Positions 16,201 to 24,059 are shown, counted from the stretch's first letter. The stretch: DNA of 26,573 nucleotides from Anaerolineae bacterium (GCA_016783285.1 JADHWW010000124.1:1-26573), one strand, 5' to 3'. Notes: generated by a model not told the origin, from the letters alone. Program-made: numbers and translations.

Positions 16201-17144
16201 TAGCGGACAAAGGTCTCTGAAGAGCGGGCAATTCCTTCGTCTTTGCTCAGGACAATCTGATTTAGTCCCCCGTCTTCTGTGCCGATCCACAGCGCTCCTT
16301 GGTGGTCCTCAAAGATGGTTGATACATCGCTGCCACTCAGGCTTTGTGGATCGTCAGGGTCGTGTAGATAATGGGTAAAGATTCCGGTTGCCCGATCAAA
16401 CCGGTTGATCCCGCCATGTGTGGCGATCCACAGACCTCCGCTGTCATCCTCGTAGATCGCCCTCACCGTGTCATCAGACAGCGTATTGGGATCGCCTGCG
16501 TCGTGCCGGTAGTGGATGAAGCTGTCTGTGTCCCGATCCAGTTGGTCAAGCCCGCCGTCCTCGATTCCAACCCACAGTGTCCCCTCACAGTCCTCATAGA
16601 TCGCCACGACCCACGACCCCCCCAGGCTCTGTGGGGCACTGGGATCGTGTTGATAGCGGGTAAACGTCCCGGTCGCCCGGTCAAACCGGTTGAGTCCGTT
16701 CCGCGTCCCCACCCACAGATCGCCGCCCCGGTCCTCGTAGATCGAAGACACAAAGTCGTCGGACAGTGTAGAAGGGTCATCTGAATCGTGCTTGTAGACG
16801 ATAAACCGGTAGCCGTCGTACTTGTTGAGGCCACCTTCGGTACCAAACCACATGAACCCCTGCCGATCCTGAGCGATCGCCAGCACCGCGTTCTGAGATA
16901 GGCCATCCTCAGCCGTGATTCTCTCGAATCGAATAGTGCTCGCCTGGTCTGGCGGAGCAGGGGGGAACACTGCCCCCGGCGGGGCGCCGACAATAGCACT
17001 TTCTTCGACAGGCGCGTTCTCCTCGACAGGCGCAACCTGGACATTCCGGGGGCGGCTTGCCAGGTCAGACAGGCCGGCAAGAATCGCCAGACAAACGACA
17101 AAGAGGATAAAGAGGATAATGAAAAATCGTCGTCTAGGTTTCAT
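13293..17144 (-). CDS. Sensor histidine kinase with double Reg_prop propeller, Y_Y_Y, GAF and HisKA_3 domains
   Basis: The product has 1283 residues, starting at ATG 17144 behind AGAGGTG. A first membrane segment lies at ~7-27. About 14 Reg_prop repeats (for example [21 protein letters not shown]) form two seven-blade propellers outside the membrane. A Y_Y_Y domain follows, then the second membrane segment at ~850-870, a Glu/Arg-rich coiled coil at ~873-905 and a GAF domain at ~920-1058. The HisKA_3 region [15 protein letters not shown] has the phospho-acceptor His1078. The HATPase has N-box EALNNVAKH and G-box DDGRGF. Such kinases often sense surface or polysaccharide-derived signals. The loop [15 protein letters not shown] inside the ATPase domain is encoded by a GC-rich palindrome. 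Confidence 0.93.
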   Translation of the reverse strand: MKPRRRFFIILFILFVVCLAILAGLSDLASRPRNVQVAPVEENAPVEESAIVGAPPGAVFPPAPPDQASTIRFERITAEDGLSQNAVLAIAQDRQGFMWFGTEGGLNKYDGYRFIVYKHDSDDPSTLSDDFVSSIYEDRGGDLWVGTRNGLNRFDRATGTFTRYQHDPSAPQSLGGSWVVAIYEDCEGTLWVGIEDGGLDQLDRDTDSFIHYRHDAGDPNTLSDDTVRAIYEDDSGGLWIATHGGINRFDRATGIFTHYLHDPDDPQSLSGSDVSTIFEDHQGALWIGTEDGGLNQIVLSKDEGIARSSETFVRYQHDPDDPRSLSHDRVRAVFEDSAGRLWIGTQNGLDLFDRGRDQFVHYRHNASDPYSLSSNSIWSIYEDRTGILWFGTYGGGLSKYNRTTDQFALYQHNPDLPNSLSDNMIWSICQDRSGILWIGTFNGGLNRLDRESGTFTVYRHDPDDPTSLGSDDVRAVLDDREGTLWVGTHSGGLGQFDPGTETFSHYRHDHDDPHSLSEDRVTVMYQDRGGSLWIGTRAGGLNRLDRATETFTRYQHDPDDASSLSDDRVWAIYEDRSGALWVGTLGGINLLDVATGRFTHYVHDSDDPQSLSNDQAFSFYEDPTGAVWIGTWGSGLDRFDRATQTFAHYTEKDGLPDNVIYGIEVDAEGFLWLSTNQGLSKFDPGAETFQNYDVRNGLQNNEFNVGAHFTSESGEMFFGGIQGFNGFYPEQVMGNPHVPPIVVTAFSKFNEVVRRDLSPNEHIQLSYRDNFISFEFAALDYTAPDKNQYAYMLEGQDQDWIYARTRRHADYTNLRGGDYVFRVKGSNNDGVWNEEGVAIYLTVTPPIWETWWFRGSVILVLAGSLIGGYRLRVRSVEARSRELENQVEERTHEIEQRTQELEALYRADEELYRHLRLDEVLQVLVDIAVDILQASKSSLMIWDAGRERLVVRAAHGFSPETMAQMSFALGEGVVGRVAASREPIVVEDVSTDPRIAGRITGPEGIRSFMHVPIEIGGQIFGVFNVNYAQPRAFGGEEQRLFLALAQRAALAIENAQLYEQAQELAVVEERQRLARDLHDAVTQTLFSASLIAEVLPRLWERDPDVGRHRLEEVRQLTRGALAEMRTLLLELRPSALVEAELGDLLRQLAEATTGRARVPVVVEVEIERSLPPDVKVALYRIAQEALNNVAKHAGASQATVSLRCASPFPSDFGGEQRGGVELRISDDGRGFDPDSIPPDHLGVGIMRERAEAIGATLTVESEIGHGTEVMVVWTADEGRNPET
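13490..13532. repeat. C-rich palindromic insertion inside the HATPase coding region
   Basis: CCCCCCCGA at 13502-13510 pairs imperfectly with TCGGAGGGG at 13513-13521, flanked by further C-runs and G-runs. It encodes [15 protein letters not shown] between two beta strands of the ATPase domain, where family members usually have a short loop. It looks like an in-frame insertion of a dispersed palindrome. Confidence 0.45.
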
Positions 17145-17176
17145 AGAGACACCTCTTGGAACACGATAGTAATCCT

Positions 17177-17205
17177 ATTTTACTCCATCTGGTTTGGGAA
17201 CGCAA
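17177..17205 (-). promoter_or_regulatory. Promoter of the sensor kinase operon
   Basis: The minus strand has TTGCGT, 17 bases, then TAAAAT, and the start codon is 32 bases further on. This is the only good two-box match in the 247-base gap upstream of the kinase. Confidence 0.5.
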
Positions 17206-17304
17206 TAGTGCCCACCGCTCGACGACGCATCCCGCGGATCCTCACTGGCCCAGCCGCGAATCTCGCCGAACGTTTCTGGTTCGGAATGTCCTCCCACACA
17301 AGAA

Positions 17305-17334
17305 ACTCCCCGGCGCATCGGCCAACCGGAGAGT
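17305..17334 (-). terminator. Junction hairpin, copy 3, terminator of the LysM gene
   Basis: The stem ACTCCCCGG/CCGGAGAGT has one mismatch and the same 12-base loop as the other copies. It is followed on the minus strand by TTCTTGTG. This copy lacks the CCTGGTCA palindrome and the TGYTAYACT box; the kinase gene has a conventional promoter instead. Confidence 0.55.
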
Positions 17335-17391
17335 CTTGAGATTGGATTGGTCATTGGTCATTGATTGCCCATTGTTCATTTTCCAGCGCCA

Positions 17392-18504
17392 TCATTCTGT
17401 CCTGCCCCACACCTCGATCTCGGCCAGGCAGGTGTCGTCGTACTTCCACCCAGGGAAGACCTCTTCAATGACCACCTTGACGTAGGTGGTTTCGATGTTC
17501 GGCCCAGGGGCGCGAACCAGGGGGATCGTCTGCATTCCCCGCTTATCGCCGAAGCCCAGTTCGATTTGCTCGCCGCTAGAGAAGATGAGGGTCACCTTCT
17601 TTATCCGGTTGTTCTTGGCGAAGATGTCCGCGCTCTTGTCATAGCCCACGTCCATGCTGATGCTGTGAACCTCGATCGTTCTGGGGAAGGTGAGCATAAT
17701 CCACTCGCCAACGCCCGACCCGGCGACGCCCTCAACCCAGGCACTCTCGCGCCTGCCGTCGGTGGCCATCCAGGACTGATATTGGCCCCAGCGATCCGTG
17801 CGCAGGTGCGAGGACGCGCTGACGGTTGCAAGGGGCGTGAGATTCCTGGCCCCTGTTGCCGGTCCGGACACGATCTCCAGTCGTTCAACTGCGATGTACT
17901 GGCCTGCGTAACTGGGAACATCGGTGCGTAGCGCGCCCCATACGCGGATCTGCTCGCCTGTCCACCGCAGTTCCTCGATCCGGCGGCCTACGACGTCATC
18001 TATTCCTCCGATGCCGAAGCCCTGCCCGTCCGAACGCTCGAAGTAGTGGGTGTGCTGGGAGCCAGGCGGGAGGTTGACGATCTTGCCCACCCAGCCGTCA
18101 ACCGTGTCCTGCGCAGGGCTGGGGGCAGGCCCAGGTAGAGCGCCAGGGATTGTCAGCCACTGGCCCACGTAGATGCGGGTGCTTCTCAAGCTGTTCACCC
18201 GTATGATCGCCTGGACGGTCGTGCCGAACCGGCGAGCGATACTGAAGAGTGTGTCGCCGCGCCGCACGGTGTAGACGGCGCCGGCGGGAATGACCAACCG
18301 CTGGCCGGCGTAGACCAGCGAGTCCCAGCGCAGCCCGTTGGCCTGTGCCAGTTGGCTCACGCTGACGCCGTGGTGGGCCGCGATCTTGAGCAGCGTGTCG
18401 CCCGACTGGACAATGTAGGTACCCGAGCCTTGGGCATGGACTGGCGTAGCACCGATTCCTACGATGAGAATGGCAGCGATGATGCAGACAACTAGACATT
18501 TCAT
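17392..18504 (-). CDS. Secreted protein with two LysM domains, one surface module and a glycan-binding-like C-terminus
   Basis: The product has 370 residues. ATG 18504 is chosen because AAGGAGG lies 7 bases upstream. The frame also extends to a GTG at 18576 with its own AGGAG site, which would put 24 polar residues before the signal peptide. The Sec signal peptide probably ends at VHA-QG (~residue 24), not at a lipobox. LysM domains lie at ~30-73 (YIVQSGDTLLKIAAHHGVS) and ~78-120 (YTVRRGDTLFSIARRFGTT). One module follows (DGWVGKIVNLPPGSQ, RWTGEQIRVWG), then the ~150-residue domain from ARNLTPLATVSASS to CLAEIEVWGRTE. Module plus domain closely match the end of the 690-residue lipoprotein. LysM should hold it on peptidoglycan. 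Confidence 0.9.
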   Translation of the reverse strand: MKCLVVCIIAAILIVGIGATPVHAQGSGTYIVQSGDTLLKIAAHHGVSVSQLAQANGLRWDSLVYAGQRLVIPAGAVYTVRRGDTLFSIARRFGTTVQAIIRVNSLRSTRIYVGQWLTIPGALPGPAPSPAQDTVDGWVGKIVNLPPGSQHTHYFERSDGQGFGIGGIDDVVGRRIEELRWTGEQIRVWGALRTDVPSYAGQYIAVERLEIVSGPATGARNLTPLATVSASSHLRTDRWGQYQSWMATDGRRESAWVEGVAGSGVGEWIMLTFPRTIEVHSISMDVGYDKSADIFAKNNRIKKVTLIFSSGEQIELGFGDKRGMQTIPLVRAPGPNIETTYVKVVIEEVFPGWKYDDTCLAEIEVWGRTE

Positions 18505-18578
18505 GACAGAGCCTCCTTCTTGCTTGTTCTTGGTGTACCTCAAGTTGACTTTACCGTGTTCTGGATATGCGCTCACTT
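18505..18578 (-). promoter_or_regulatory. Leader of the LysM gene with an in-frame GTG and second ribosome site
   Basis: The minus strand has AAAGGAGATC before GTG 18576, then CAGAACACGG, GGTAAAGTCAACTTGAGGTA and AAGGAGG before ATG 18504. The central stretch resembles the leader of the 690-residue lipoprotein (GGCAAAGTCAACCTGATGTA near 4000) and of the intact serpin. Whether it is translated or only a shared leader cannot be decided by eye. Confidence 0.4.
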
Positions 18579-18634
18579 TTTGGATCTCCTTTCAGGTTTT
18601 GGCTAGAATGTCATCTCGCCTTATCTCTGCCTAC

Positions 18635-18643
18635 AGTGTAACA
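18635..18643 (-). promoter_or_regulatory. Extended -10 promoter for the LysM gene
   Basis: The minus strand reads TGTTACACT with TG two bases upstream, directly after the junction hairpin. The implied leader before ATG 18504 is about 125 bases long. Confidence 0.5.
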
Positions 18644-18649
18644 CAAGAA

Positions 18650-18727
18650 ACTCGCCGGCGCATCGGCCAACCGGGGAGTTTTGGACCTGGTCAGGTGGGG
18701 GGTCTTTTTCCTGGTCAGGTGACCAGG
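18650..18727 (-). repeat. Terminator-promoter junction repeat, copy 4
   Basis: The hairpin is at 18650-18679 (one G-G mismatch, same loop), followed on the minus strand by TTTCTTGTG, which merges with the -10 box. The perfect palindrome CCTGGTCA/TGACCAGG is at 18710-18727. Confidence 0.65.
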
Positions 18728-18765
18728 TGGGCCCTCCGCGCATCGATCACCTCGCAATACAAACA

Positions 18766-18792
18766 AAACGCCCGGCGCATCGCCGGGCGTTT
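18766..18792 (-). terminator. Intrinsic terminator after the PsbP-like lipoprotein
   Basis: A perfect 12-bp stem AAACGCCCGGCG/CGCCGGGCGTTT with a 3-base loop is followed on the minus strand by TTGTTTGTATT. It lies 49 bases past the stop at 18842. The gap 18505-18841 otherwise holds only the leader, the promoter and junction repeat copy 4. Confidence 0.85.
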
Positions 18793-18841
18793 GCATTACG
18801 CATGGGGGTGATCGGGTGAGTCCATCCCTTATCGCATTGTA

Positions 18842-20695
18842 TCACTCGGTCAATTCAAACGACTCGACGATTTGATCCACCACGGCCTGCGAGGCTTCGG
18901 GAATGGCGATGGCCTGGTAATCAGCCGTGAATTCGTGCAGGCTGATGGAAAATCCCAGGTCTCCTATCTGCACACCAGCAGTACCGTTGTAGTGCACAGC
19001 CTTGTCTTTGCCGTCGTATACCAGCACGTCTCTGCGCAGTTCTTGCCCCAGGAATATCACCGCGCCCCTGGTTTCGAAGTCGCCTGCGGGGAGACCGACA
19101 AGTCCCAGGCGGACATCTTCCGCGACGCGCCTGTACCCAATGACCAACGTCAGCGTTTGCTGGCTGAGTGTTACAACGTTCGGCCCTTCCTGAACCACCC
19201 AGGCGGGCGGGTGACGAAAAGCGAAACCATAGTCCGTGTTGGTATAACTGGCCCAGCCTGGATATGGGTCTTCTAGCATACCCGGTGGTGGGGTTGAGGT
19301 CGCCCTTTGCTCATAGGAGGCCACGATCTGCAGCAACACGTCCCTGGTCGTCTCCAGGTAGTCTTCAAAAGTGGCGGTCTCGCTGGGCGCGGCCCCATAC
19401 TCAATCCGCGTACCATCTGCCAGGCTGACTATCAAAGTCTCATTATGATACATCAGCGTCTCCCCTGGTCCAATCTCTTCGTATCCAGCAGCCGTGTAGC
19501 TCTGGTCCTCGATAACGATGATGTCGCTTCTACCGACTCCGTCATAAGCACGACCTGTGCGGCCACAGATGGCATATCGAAAGCCTTGATTGGGTGGCGC
19601 AGAGATGTTGATGTAGCCCAGCTCATAACTGACGCTGACGCACAATTTGTCAGTGTACGTTTCCCGAAGTTGCACCATGTATTCGCCCGCTGACATCCCT
19701 TCCGGCAGTTCATCAGTTGGGAAGCCGTCAACGCCGGTCTCTGTGATCGTAGCGCTCGCTGGGTAACTGAACTGATACCCGTAGACGTCGTTCACGTAGA
19801 CCAGCCAATCTTCGGTGGGTTGCTCCGTGCCGGGTATTTCCACGGCGACTTCTAGCGACTGAATCATTGTGTCGAGCAACGACAGGTCGGGCGTGAAGCT
19901 GGACATATCCTCCGCGTCCAGTCGCTGCTCGATTTCCTGAATGTAGCTATCGAAGTTGTCCCGAAAGTCGTCGCCTGGGTCCTCCGTCACGGCGGCGGGC
20001 AGCGTGGGATGCGATACCGGCAGAATAGCCGCCACGTAGTAGCGGCCATCATCCGTCATTCCCTGGAAGGTGTAGAACATCTCCTGGTTGTTGATTGGGA
20101 CATAAGCCTGACCATACTGGGTCACGAAGCACACGCCCGCCCCGTTCTGGAAACTGATGTAGGAGACTTGGGTGCGCATCATCTGGACGGCGTTGAACAG
20201 CGGCAGGAAGGGGATTCCATCTGGCGTGGCTGGCTTCTCCGCCAGAAATTGCCGTAAGGCTGCGATGGTGTTCGCGGCGGCTTCGCTGCTGGCCTCAAAC
20301 TCACTGACAGGGTAAACGACAATTTGTGGTTCGTGGAACGTTTCCGGCAGGATATAACCATCGAACGAGAGCCGGAAGTGCTCCGGCTCGACCTCCCATT
20401 CGGCGACGCCATCGGGCCCTACGGCGGGAACGGTTTCGGCTACCACCTCAGCGGCAAGCGTGTCATCGTACGAAAAGCTGACCCCTTCATAGAGCACATC
20501 GGGGCCTGGCGTGCTCGTCGGCAGCGGCTCGCTCGTCGGCTCGGGCACACTCGTTGCTTCTGGGGGTGAGGTGGGCACATCCACCGGCGTGGCCGTTGGC
20601 GGTTCGGTAGGCTGGGCCGTGGCTGGCCCGCAGCCACTGAAAACCAGCACGCTCAGAATGAGCACGAATACCAAAGTAGAGCATTTACTCTCCAT
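18842..20695 (-). CDS. Lipoprotein with PsbP-like domains
   Basis: The product has 617 residues. ATG 20695 is chosen because GAGAGG lies 6 bases upstream. The type II signal peptide ends in FSGC with Cys22, followed by a Pro/Thr/Glu linker to about residue 70. The N-terminal domain starts YEGVSFSYDDTLAAEVV. A middle PsbP-like domain starts near WLVYVNDVYGYQFSYP. A C-terminal one starts WASYTNTDYGFAFRHPP and ends VVDQIVESFELTE. The pattern of an aromatic pair plus FxYP followed by a final VxxFxxT-like helix is that of PsbP/MOG1 folds, which in bacteria are common in lipoproteins of unknown ligand. The gene follows the tectonin by 53 bases, and no separate promoter was found. Confidence 0.8.
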   Translation of the reverse strand: MESKCSTLVFVLILSVLVFSGCGPATAQPTEPPTATPVDVPTSPPEATSVPEPTSEPLPTSTPGPDVLYEGVSFSYDDTLAAEVVAETVPAVGPDGVAEWEVEPEHFRLSFDGYILPETFHEPQIVVYPVSEFEASSEAAANTIAALRQFLAEKPATPDGIPFLPLFNAVQMMRTQVSYISFQNGAGVCFVTQYGQAYVPINNQEMFYTFQGMTDDGRYYVAAILPVSHPTLPAAVTEDPGDDFRDNFDSYIQEIEQRLDAEDMSSFTPDLSLLDTMIQSLEVAVEIPGTEQPTEDWLVYVNDVYGYQFSYPASATITETGVDGFPTDELPEGMSAGEYMVQLRETYTDKLCVSVSYELGYINISAPPNQGFRYAICGRTGRAYDGVGRSDIIVIEDQSYTAAGYEEIGPGETLMYHNETLIVSLADGTRIEYGAAPSETATFEDYLETTRDVLLQIVASYEQRATSTPPPGMLEDPYPGWASYTNTDYGFAFRHPPAWVVQEGPNVVTLSQQTLTLVIGYRRVAEDVRLGLVGLPAGDFETRGAVIFLGQELRRDVLVYDGKDKAVHYNGTAGVQIGDLGFSISLHEFTADYQAIAIPEASQAVVDQIVESFELTE

Positions 20696-20748
20696 TCCTC
20701 GCCTCTCAAACAATACTGCGCCATCAACGCTGCTTATTCACGTCACGA

Positions 20749-21402
20749 TCAGTCGCCCAGGAACCTCCAGATCTCATCGTTCGCGTTTACGCCCCAGACC
20801 GTTCCATCTGCTGCAACCGAAACATGCTTCAGGTTTCCTTCTATCTGCTGCCACTCGTTCTCGCCCAGGTATCTCCAGATTTTTTCGTTCGCGTTCACGC
20901 CCCAGATATCTTTCGCTGACCCAACCGAAACCTGCTTCAGGCTTCCTTCTATCTGCTGCCACTCGTTCTCGCCCAAGTATCTCCAGATTTTATCGTTCGC
21001 GTTCACGCCCCAGACCGTTCCATCTGCTGCAATCGAAACCTGCTTCAGGCTTCCCTCTATCTGCTGCCACTCGTTCTCGCCCAAATACCTCCAGATCTCA
21101 CTGTCCGTGTTTGCACCCCAGACATCTTCCGCTGACCCAACGGAAACCTGTCTCAGGCTTCCTTCTATCTGCTCCCATGCGTCCTCGCCCAAGTATCTCC
21201 AGATCTTTTCGTTCGCGTTTACGCCCCAGACCGTTCCATCTGCTGCGACTGAAACCCGCTTCAGGCGTCCTTCTATCTGCTGCCACTTGTTGTCTCCCAA
21301 GTACCTCCAGATTTCATCGCCCGCGTTTGTGCCCCAGACATCTTCCGCTGATCCAACGGAAACCTGCTTGAGACTTCCACTGATGTTGCGCCAAGTGCTC
21401 AT
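20749..21402 (-). CDS. Six-blade tectonin (beta-propeller lectin-like protein)
   Basis: The product has 217 residues, starting at ATG 21402 behind AGGAGGT. It is six tandem repeats of 36 residues (108 bases) with almost nothing else. Each has WRYLG, W-Q-IEG-L, VSV, and a VWG-NA-IW block. This is the tectonin/TECPR pattern, known in Physarum tectonins and fish-egg lectins, where the propeller binds sugars or lipopolysaccharide. There is no signal peptide, so it should be cytoplasmic or released by lysis or another route. Blades alternate: odd ones have GSAEDVWG, even ones AADGTVWG, so the unit of recent duplication is a 216-base blade pair. Confidence 0.93.
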   Translation of the reverse strand: MSTWRNISGSLKQVSVGSAEDVWGTNAGDEIWRYLGDNKWQQIEGRLKRVSVAADGTVWGVNANEKIWRYLGEDAWEQIEGSLRQVSVGSAEDVWGANTDSEIWRYLGENEWQQIEGSLKQVSIAADGTVWGVNANDKIWRYLGENEWQQIEGSLKQVSVGSAKDIWGVNANEKIWRYLGENEWQQIEGNLKHVSVAADGTVWGVNANDEIWRFLGD

Positions 21403-21504
21403 TATAACCTCCTGTTTTGAAAGTCTACGCTACCAGACAGCCAGCGTCGCCTCCGGCACGCCAGCGCGCACGTCCGCGCTGCTGTGGACGGATGGCCCGC
21501 TCTG

Positions 21505-21533
21505 ATTATAGCCAAATAGCAGCGGTTGCACAA
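21505..21533 (-). promoter_or_regulatory. Promoter of the tectonin gene
   Basis: The minus strand has a perfect TATAAT (21510-21505) 17 bases after TTGTGC, a weak -35. It begins right after the stop codon of the radical SAM gene and leaves a leader of about 95 bases. Confidence 0.55.
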
Positions 21534-21534
21534 A

Positions 21535-24000
21535 CTACCATTCTACATCGGAGATGGCGACCCGGGCCAGGCGATGGAGGTCGGGTTCACCAAAGGACCG
21601 CAGAAAGCCATGCAGATCAAACTTGGGGCCGACCACCAGGCGAGCGGCGAAGCCATCGGCGCTTTGCTCATAATCCCCCTGAAAAAGAACCCTCTTCTTG
21701 AGTGCCTTAGCAGGCAGATCGAACCGGTAGCCTGCGCCTTCTCGCCGGACGTTGCAGGGGACGTACGCGGCGCGCAGGAAATCCAGGAGTCGCCGCCCGG
21801 CGTCGGGGAAATCGGCGACAGGTAGAGTGAGAGAGAGCCGCATCCGTCGAAAGCGGCCCGGCTCAAACCCTTCCGCCAGGGAGAGGAACTCAAAGCCAGT
21901 CACCTTCTCGTCGGAGCTCCCCTCAGTGGTGGTGAGGGTGTGGACCAGCGCTGCGGAGTCCCAGGCTTTGAGCGCGAAGACCGTCTCACCGTAGAAACCG
22001 GCGTAGCGGCGACGGTTCTCTCGCGTGGTGAAAAGGCTCTCCCGCGCCGACAGGAGATTGTCCGTCAGCGCCGGGCAGTCAGCGAGCAACCCCCGCAATA
22101 CCCAGGCGTTCATCCACTCGGGAGAGACACCAGCCACCAGTGGGGGCAGTCTCAACCGCACGTACACCGGCTTCAGCCGCCGCTTGACCTGCATCACCTC
22201 CTGCAAACGAGCCAGATAGTGCTCGTCATCCGGCTGGCGCATGCGGTGACCGGTGATTGCCCGTCGCTGGATGTCGTCCGAGCATGCCCCACACCCCAGG
22301 CAGCGACCGGGCCCGGCTTCGCTCCCCAGGCAATACCCTTGATCCAGGCCCCGCCTGGCCTGTTGATACTGCTCATACAAAAAGGTCGGCACCACGTTAG
22401 AGCACACGAACTGGAGCGCAAAGGGATAATCCGGGCCTTTTTCCCCCAGCAGCGACGGAGTCCAGTGACCATGCGCGACCATCCAGGCCCGCAACGTTTC
22501 CCAGTAGCCAGACGAGAGTCGCTCGTCATAGCAGTACCCCTTCTCGGCCAGGGAGATCAGTGCTTCGTGAAGCCAATAGCCCCCCATCGCCAGCACTTGC
22601 GAACTGCAATACTCCTCCCAGGGTATCGCCAGGCGAAACTCAAAGCCATTTGTCTCGCAGATCGACTTGACCGGGCCGATGATCTCCCGCCACTCGGCCG
22701 GGTCGAGCAAGAGGCGGTCGTAGCGCAGCGGCGTGAAGGGCATGCGAATCAGCAATCCGACGCTGAATATGATGCGGATGCCGGGGTTGCGCCGCTGGCG
22801 AAGCGCTTTCAACCGCTTGACGAAGTCGCGAAACTCCGCCAGGTCCTCCTCCCCTTCGTGACCGGTGAGGATATAGAAGAGCTTGATCTCCCGCACCTTC
22901 TGCCCCAGGAGCCGCTCCAGCAATTCCACGATCACATCGCTGGCGAGGCTCTTGTGCAGCCAGGCCCGCGAGCGCGTGCTGATTCCCTCCACGCCCAGTG
23001 TAAAGGTGCGCTTGTCGGCGATCACCTCCGTCTCCAGAAGCCCTGGCGTACCGTGGAGCACGTCCACCCGCTGGCTCTTGAAGCCCACCCGGTCAAAGAG
23101 CCTGTTCAATTCCAAAAGCAGCGTCATGATGTCTCGATGCGTGTTGAAGTTGAAACTGTACAACTCCAGCGTCTCGCACCCCTGGGCTTGCTTGAGCCGG
23201 CGGGCCGTCGCCAGGATGGCCCGAAGCGAAACCTCGCGGTAGGGCTTGCGGTCATACCCCTCGAAACAGAAGGAACAGAAAGCGGGACAGCCGAAACCGA
23301 TCTGCAGGCGGGCGGTCCCCGCCTCAGCGCCACTGAGAAGCGGATAGTCCACCAGCAGATGGTCAGCGCCCGGCACGTCCAGCACCGCCTTTTCCACCGG
23401 CCGCTCCGGCCAACCCCCCGCCACCCACAGCCCCTTCACCTGGGCCGCTGCGCGGGCCAGCCGATCCCGCTTGTCCAGACCTGCGTGGTCCCGCAGACAG
23501 CGGGCCAGCGTGCCGACATGCTCCTCTCCCTCACCGAAAAAGAGCGCGTCCACCAGGCTGTCGCCGTTCTTGGCGACGATTGCCTGGGCCGCCATCGCGT
23601 TGGAGCCTCCCAGGATCAGGGGCGGCCACGACTCGTCCCGCTGGCTGGCCATGGGCGGCACGCCCGACCGGAGCAGCAGATAGGGCAGGTTGACCAGTTC
23701 CAGCATATAAGCGTTCGAGATCAACAGCAGATCGAAGTCCTCGGCCAAGCGGAAGGACTGCATACCGACCAGCAGGGGAATCCCGGCCCGCTCCAGCCGT
23801 TCCCGGTCGTGACGGGGGGGAAAGAACGCCATGTCCATGTAGGCGTCGGGCAAGACGCGGCGCACTGCCTGGAACAGAAAGAGGTGAGGGGTCGAGCGGT
23901 CCACGTCGCGGAAAGGGGAAAGGCGCACGATGAGCACCCGGAAGCCTGCCGCACCGAAAGGGGGGTTGCGGAAGGCAGGATTGGGCCGTGGCAGATGCAT
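21535..24000 (-). CDS. Radical SAM protein with an extra C-terminal Cys cluster
   Basis: The product has 821 residues. ATG 24000 is chosen because AGGGAG lies 9 bases upstream and the promoter lies at 24088-24116; longer starts to 24243 would run through both. Residues ~15-150 form a Rossmann-like domain in the place of a B12-binding domain, but no DxHxxG motif is seen. The radical SAM motif CxxxCxxC is Cys238, Cys242, Cys245 (GCPAFCSFC), preceded by QIGFG. A second cluster Cys557, Cys567, Cys570, Cys573 has the form C-x9-C-x2-C-x2-C and could bind another iron-sulfur cluster or zinc. The C-terminal ~150 residues (LRLSLTLPV... onward) resemble radical-SAM-linked domains. The substrate is unknown. 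Confidence 0.85.
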   Translation of the reverse strand: MHLPRPNPAFRNPPFGAAGFRVLIVRLSPFRDVDRSTPHLFLFQAVRRVLPDAYMDMAFFPPRHDRERLERAGIPLLVGMQSFRLAEDFDLLLISNAYMLELVNLPYLLLRSGVPPMASQRDESWPPLILGGSNAMAAQAIVAKNGDSLVDALFFGEGEEHVGTLARCLRDHAGLDKRDRLARAAAQVKGLWVAGGWPERPVEKAVLDVPGADHLLVDYPLLSGAEAGTARLQIGFGCPAFCSFCFEGYDRKPYREVSLRAILATARRLKQAQGCETLELYSFNFNTHRDIMTLLLELNRLFDRVGFKSQRVDVLHGTPGLLETEVIADKRTFTLGVEGISTRSRAWLHKSLASDVIVELLERLLGQKVREIKLFYILTGHEGEEDLAEFRDFVKRLKALRQRRNPGIRIIFSVGLLIRMPFTPLRYDRLLLDPAEWREIIGPVKSICETNGFEFRLAIPWEEYCSSQVLAMGGYWLHEALISLAEKGYCYDERLSSGYWETLRAWMVAHGHWTPSLLGEKGPDYPFALQFVCSNVVPTFLYEQYQQARRGLDQGYCLGSEAGPGRCLGCGACSDDIQRRAITGHRMRQPDDEHYLARLQEVMQVKRRLKPVYVRLRLPPLVAGVSPEWMNAWVLRGLLADCPALTDNLLSARESLFTTRENRRRYAGFYGETVFALKAWDSAALVHTLTTTEGSSDEKVTGFEFLSLAEGFEPGRFRRMRLSLTLPVADFPDAGRRLLDFLRAAYVPCNVRREGAGYRFDLPAKALKKRVLFQGDYEQSADGFAARLVVGPKFDLHGFLRSFGEPDLHRLARVAISDVEW

Positions 24001-24016
24001 ACGGGCTATCTCCCTA

Positions 24017-24059
24017 TCTGTGTAGTTCTCTGTGTCTTCTCCGTGTAACTCTGTGTAAC
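24017..24059. repeat. ACACAGAG-type short repeat in the radical SAM leader
   Basis: The minus strand reads TTACACAGAG, TTACACGGAG, AAGACACAGAG, AACTACACAG in succession. This is a degenerate tandem repeat of a kind dispersed in many environmental genomes. It lies between the promoter and the start codon. Confidence 0.55.

Noticed and set aside
15477..16220. Plus-strand frame of 247 codons opposite the kinase propeller
   Set aside because: The apparent protein repeats are the reverse translation of Reg_prop repeats on the real strand.
20749..21402. CRISPR or minisatellite reading of the regular 108-base repeats
   Set aside because: The repeats are translated in one frame with a good ribosome site and encode a known propeller blade.
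21535..24000. Cobalamin-dependent radical SAM enzyme
   Set aside because: The front domain lacks a visible DxHxxG motif, so B12 binding is not claimed.
21940..24048. Plus-strand open frame of 702 codons opposite the radical SAM gene
   Set aside because: The minus strand carries clear radical SAM motifs and its own promoter and ribosome site; the opposite frame is a shadow with low-complexity composition.
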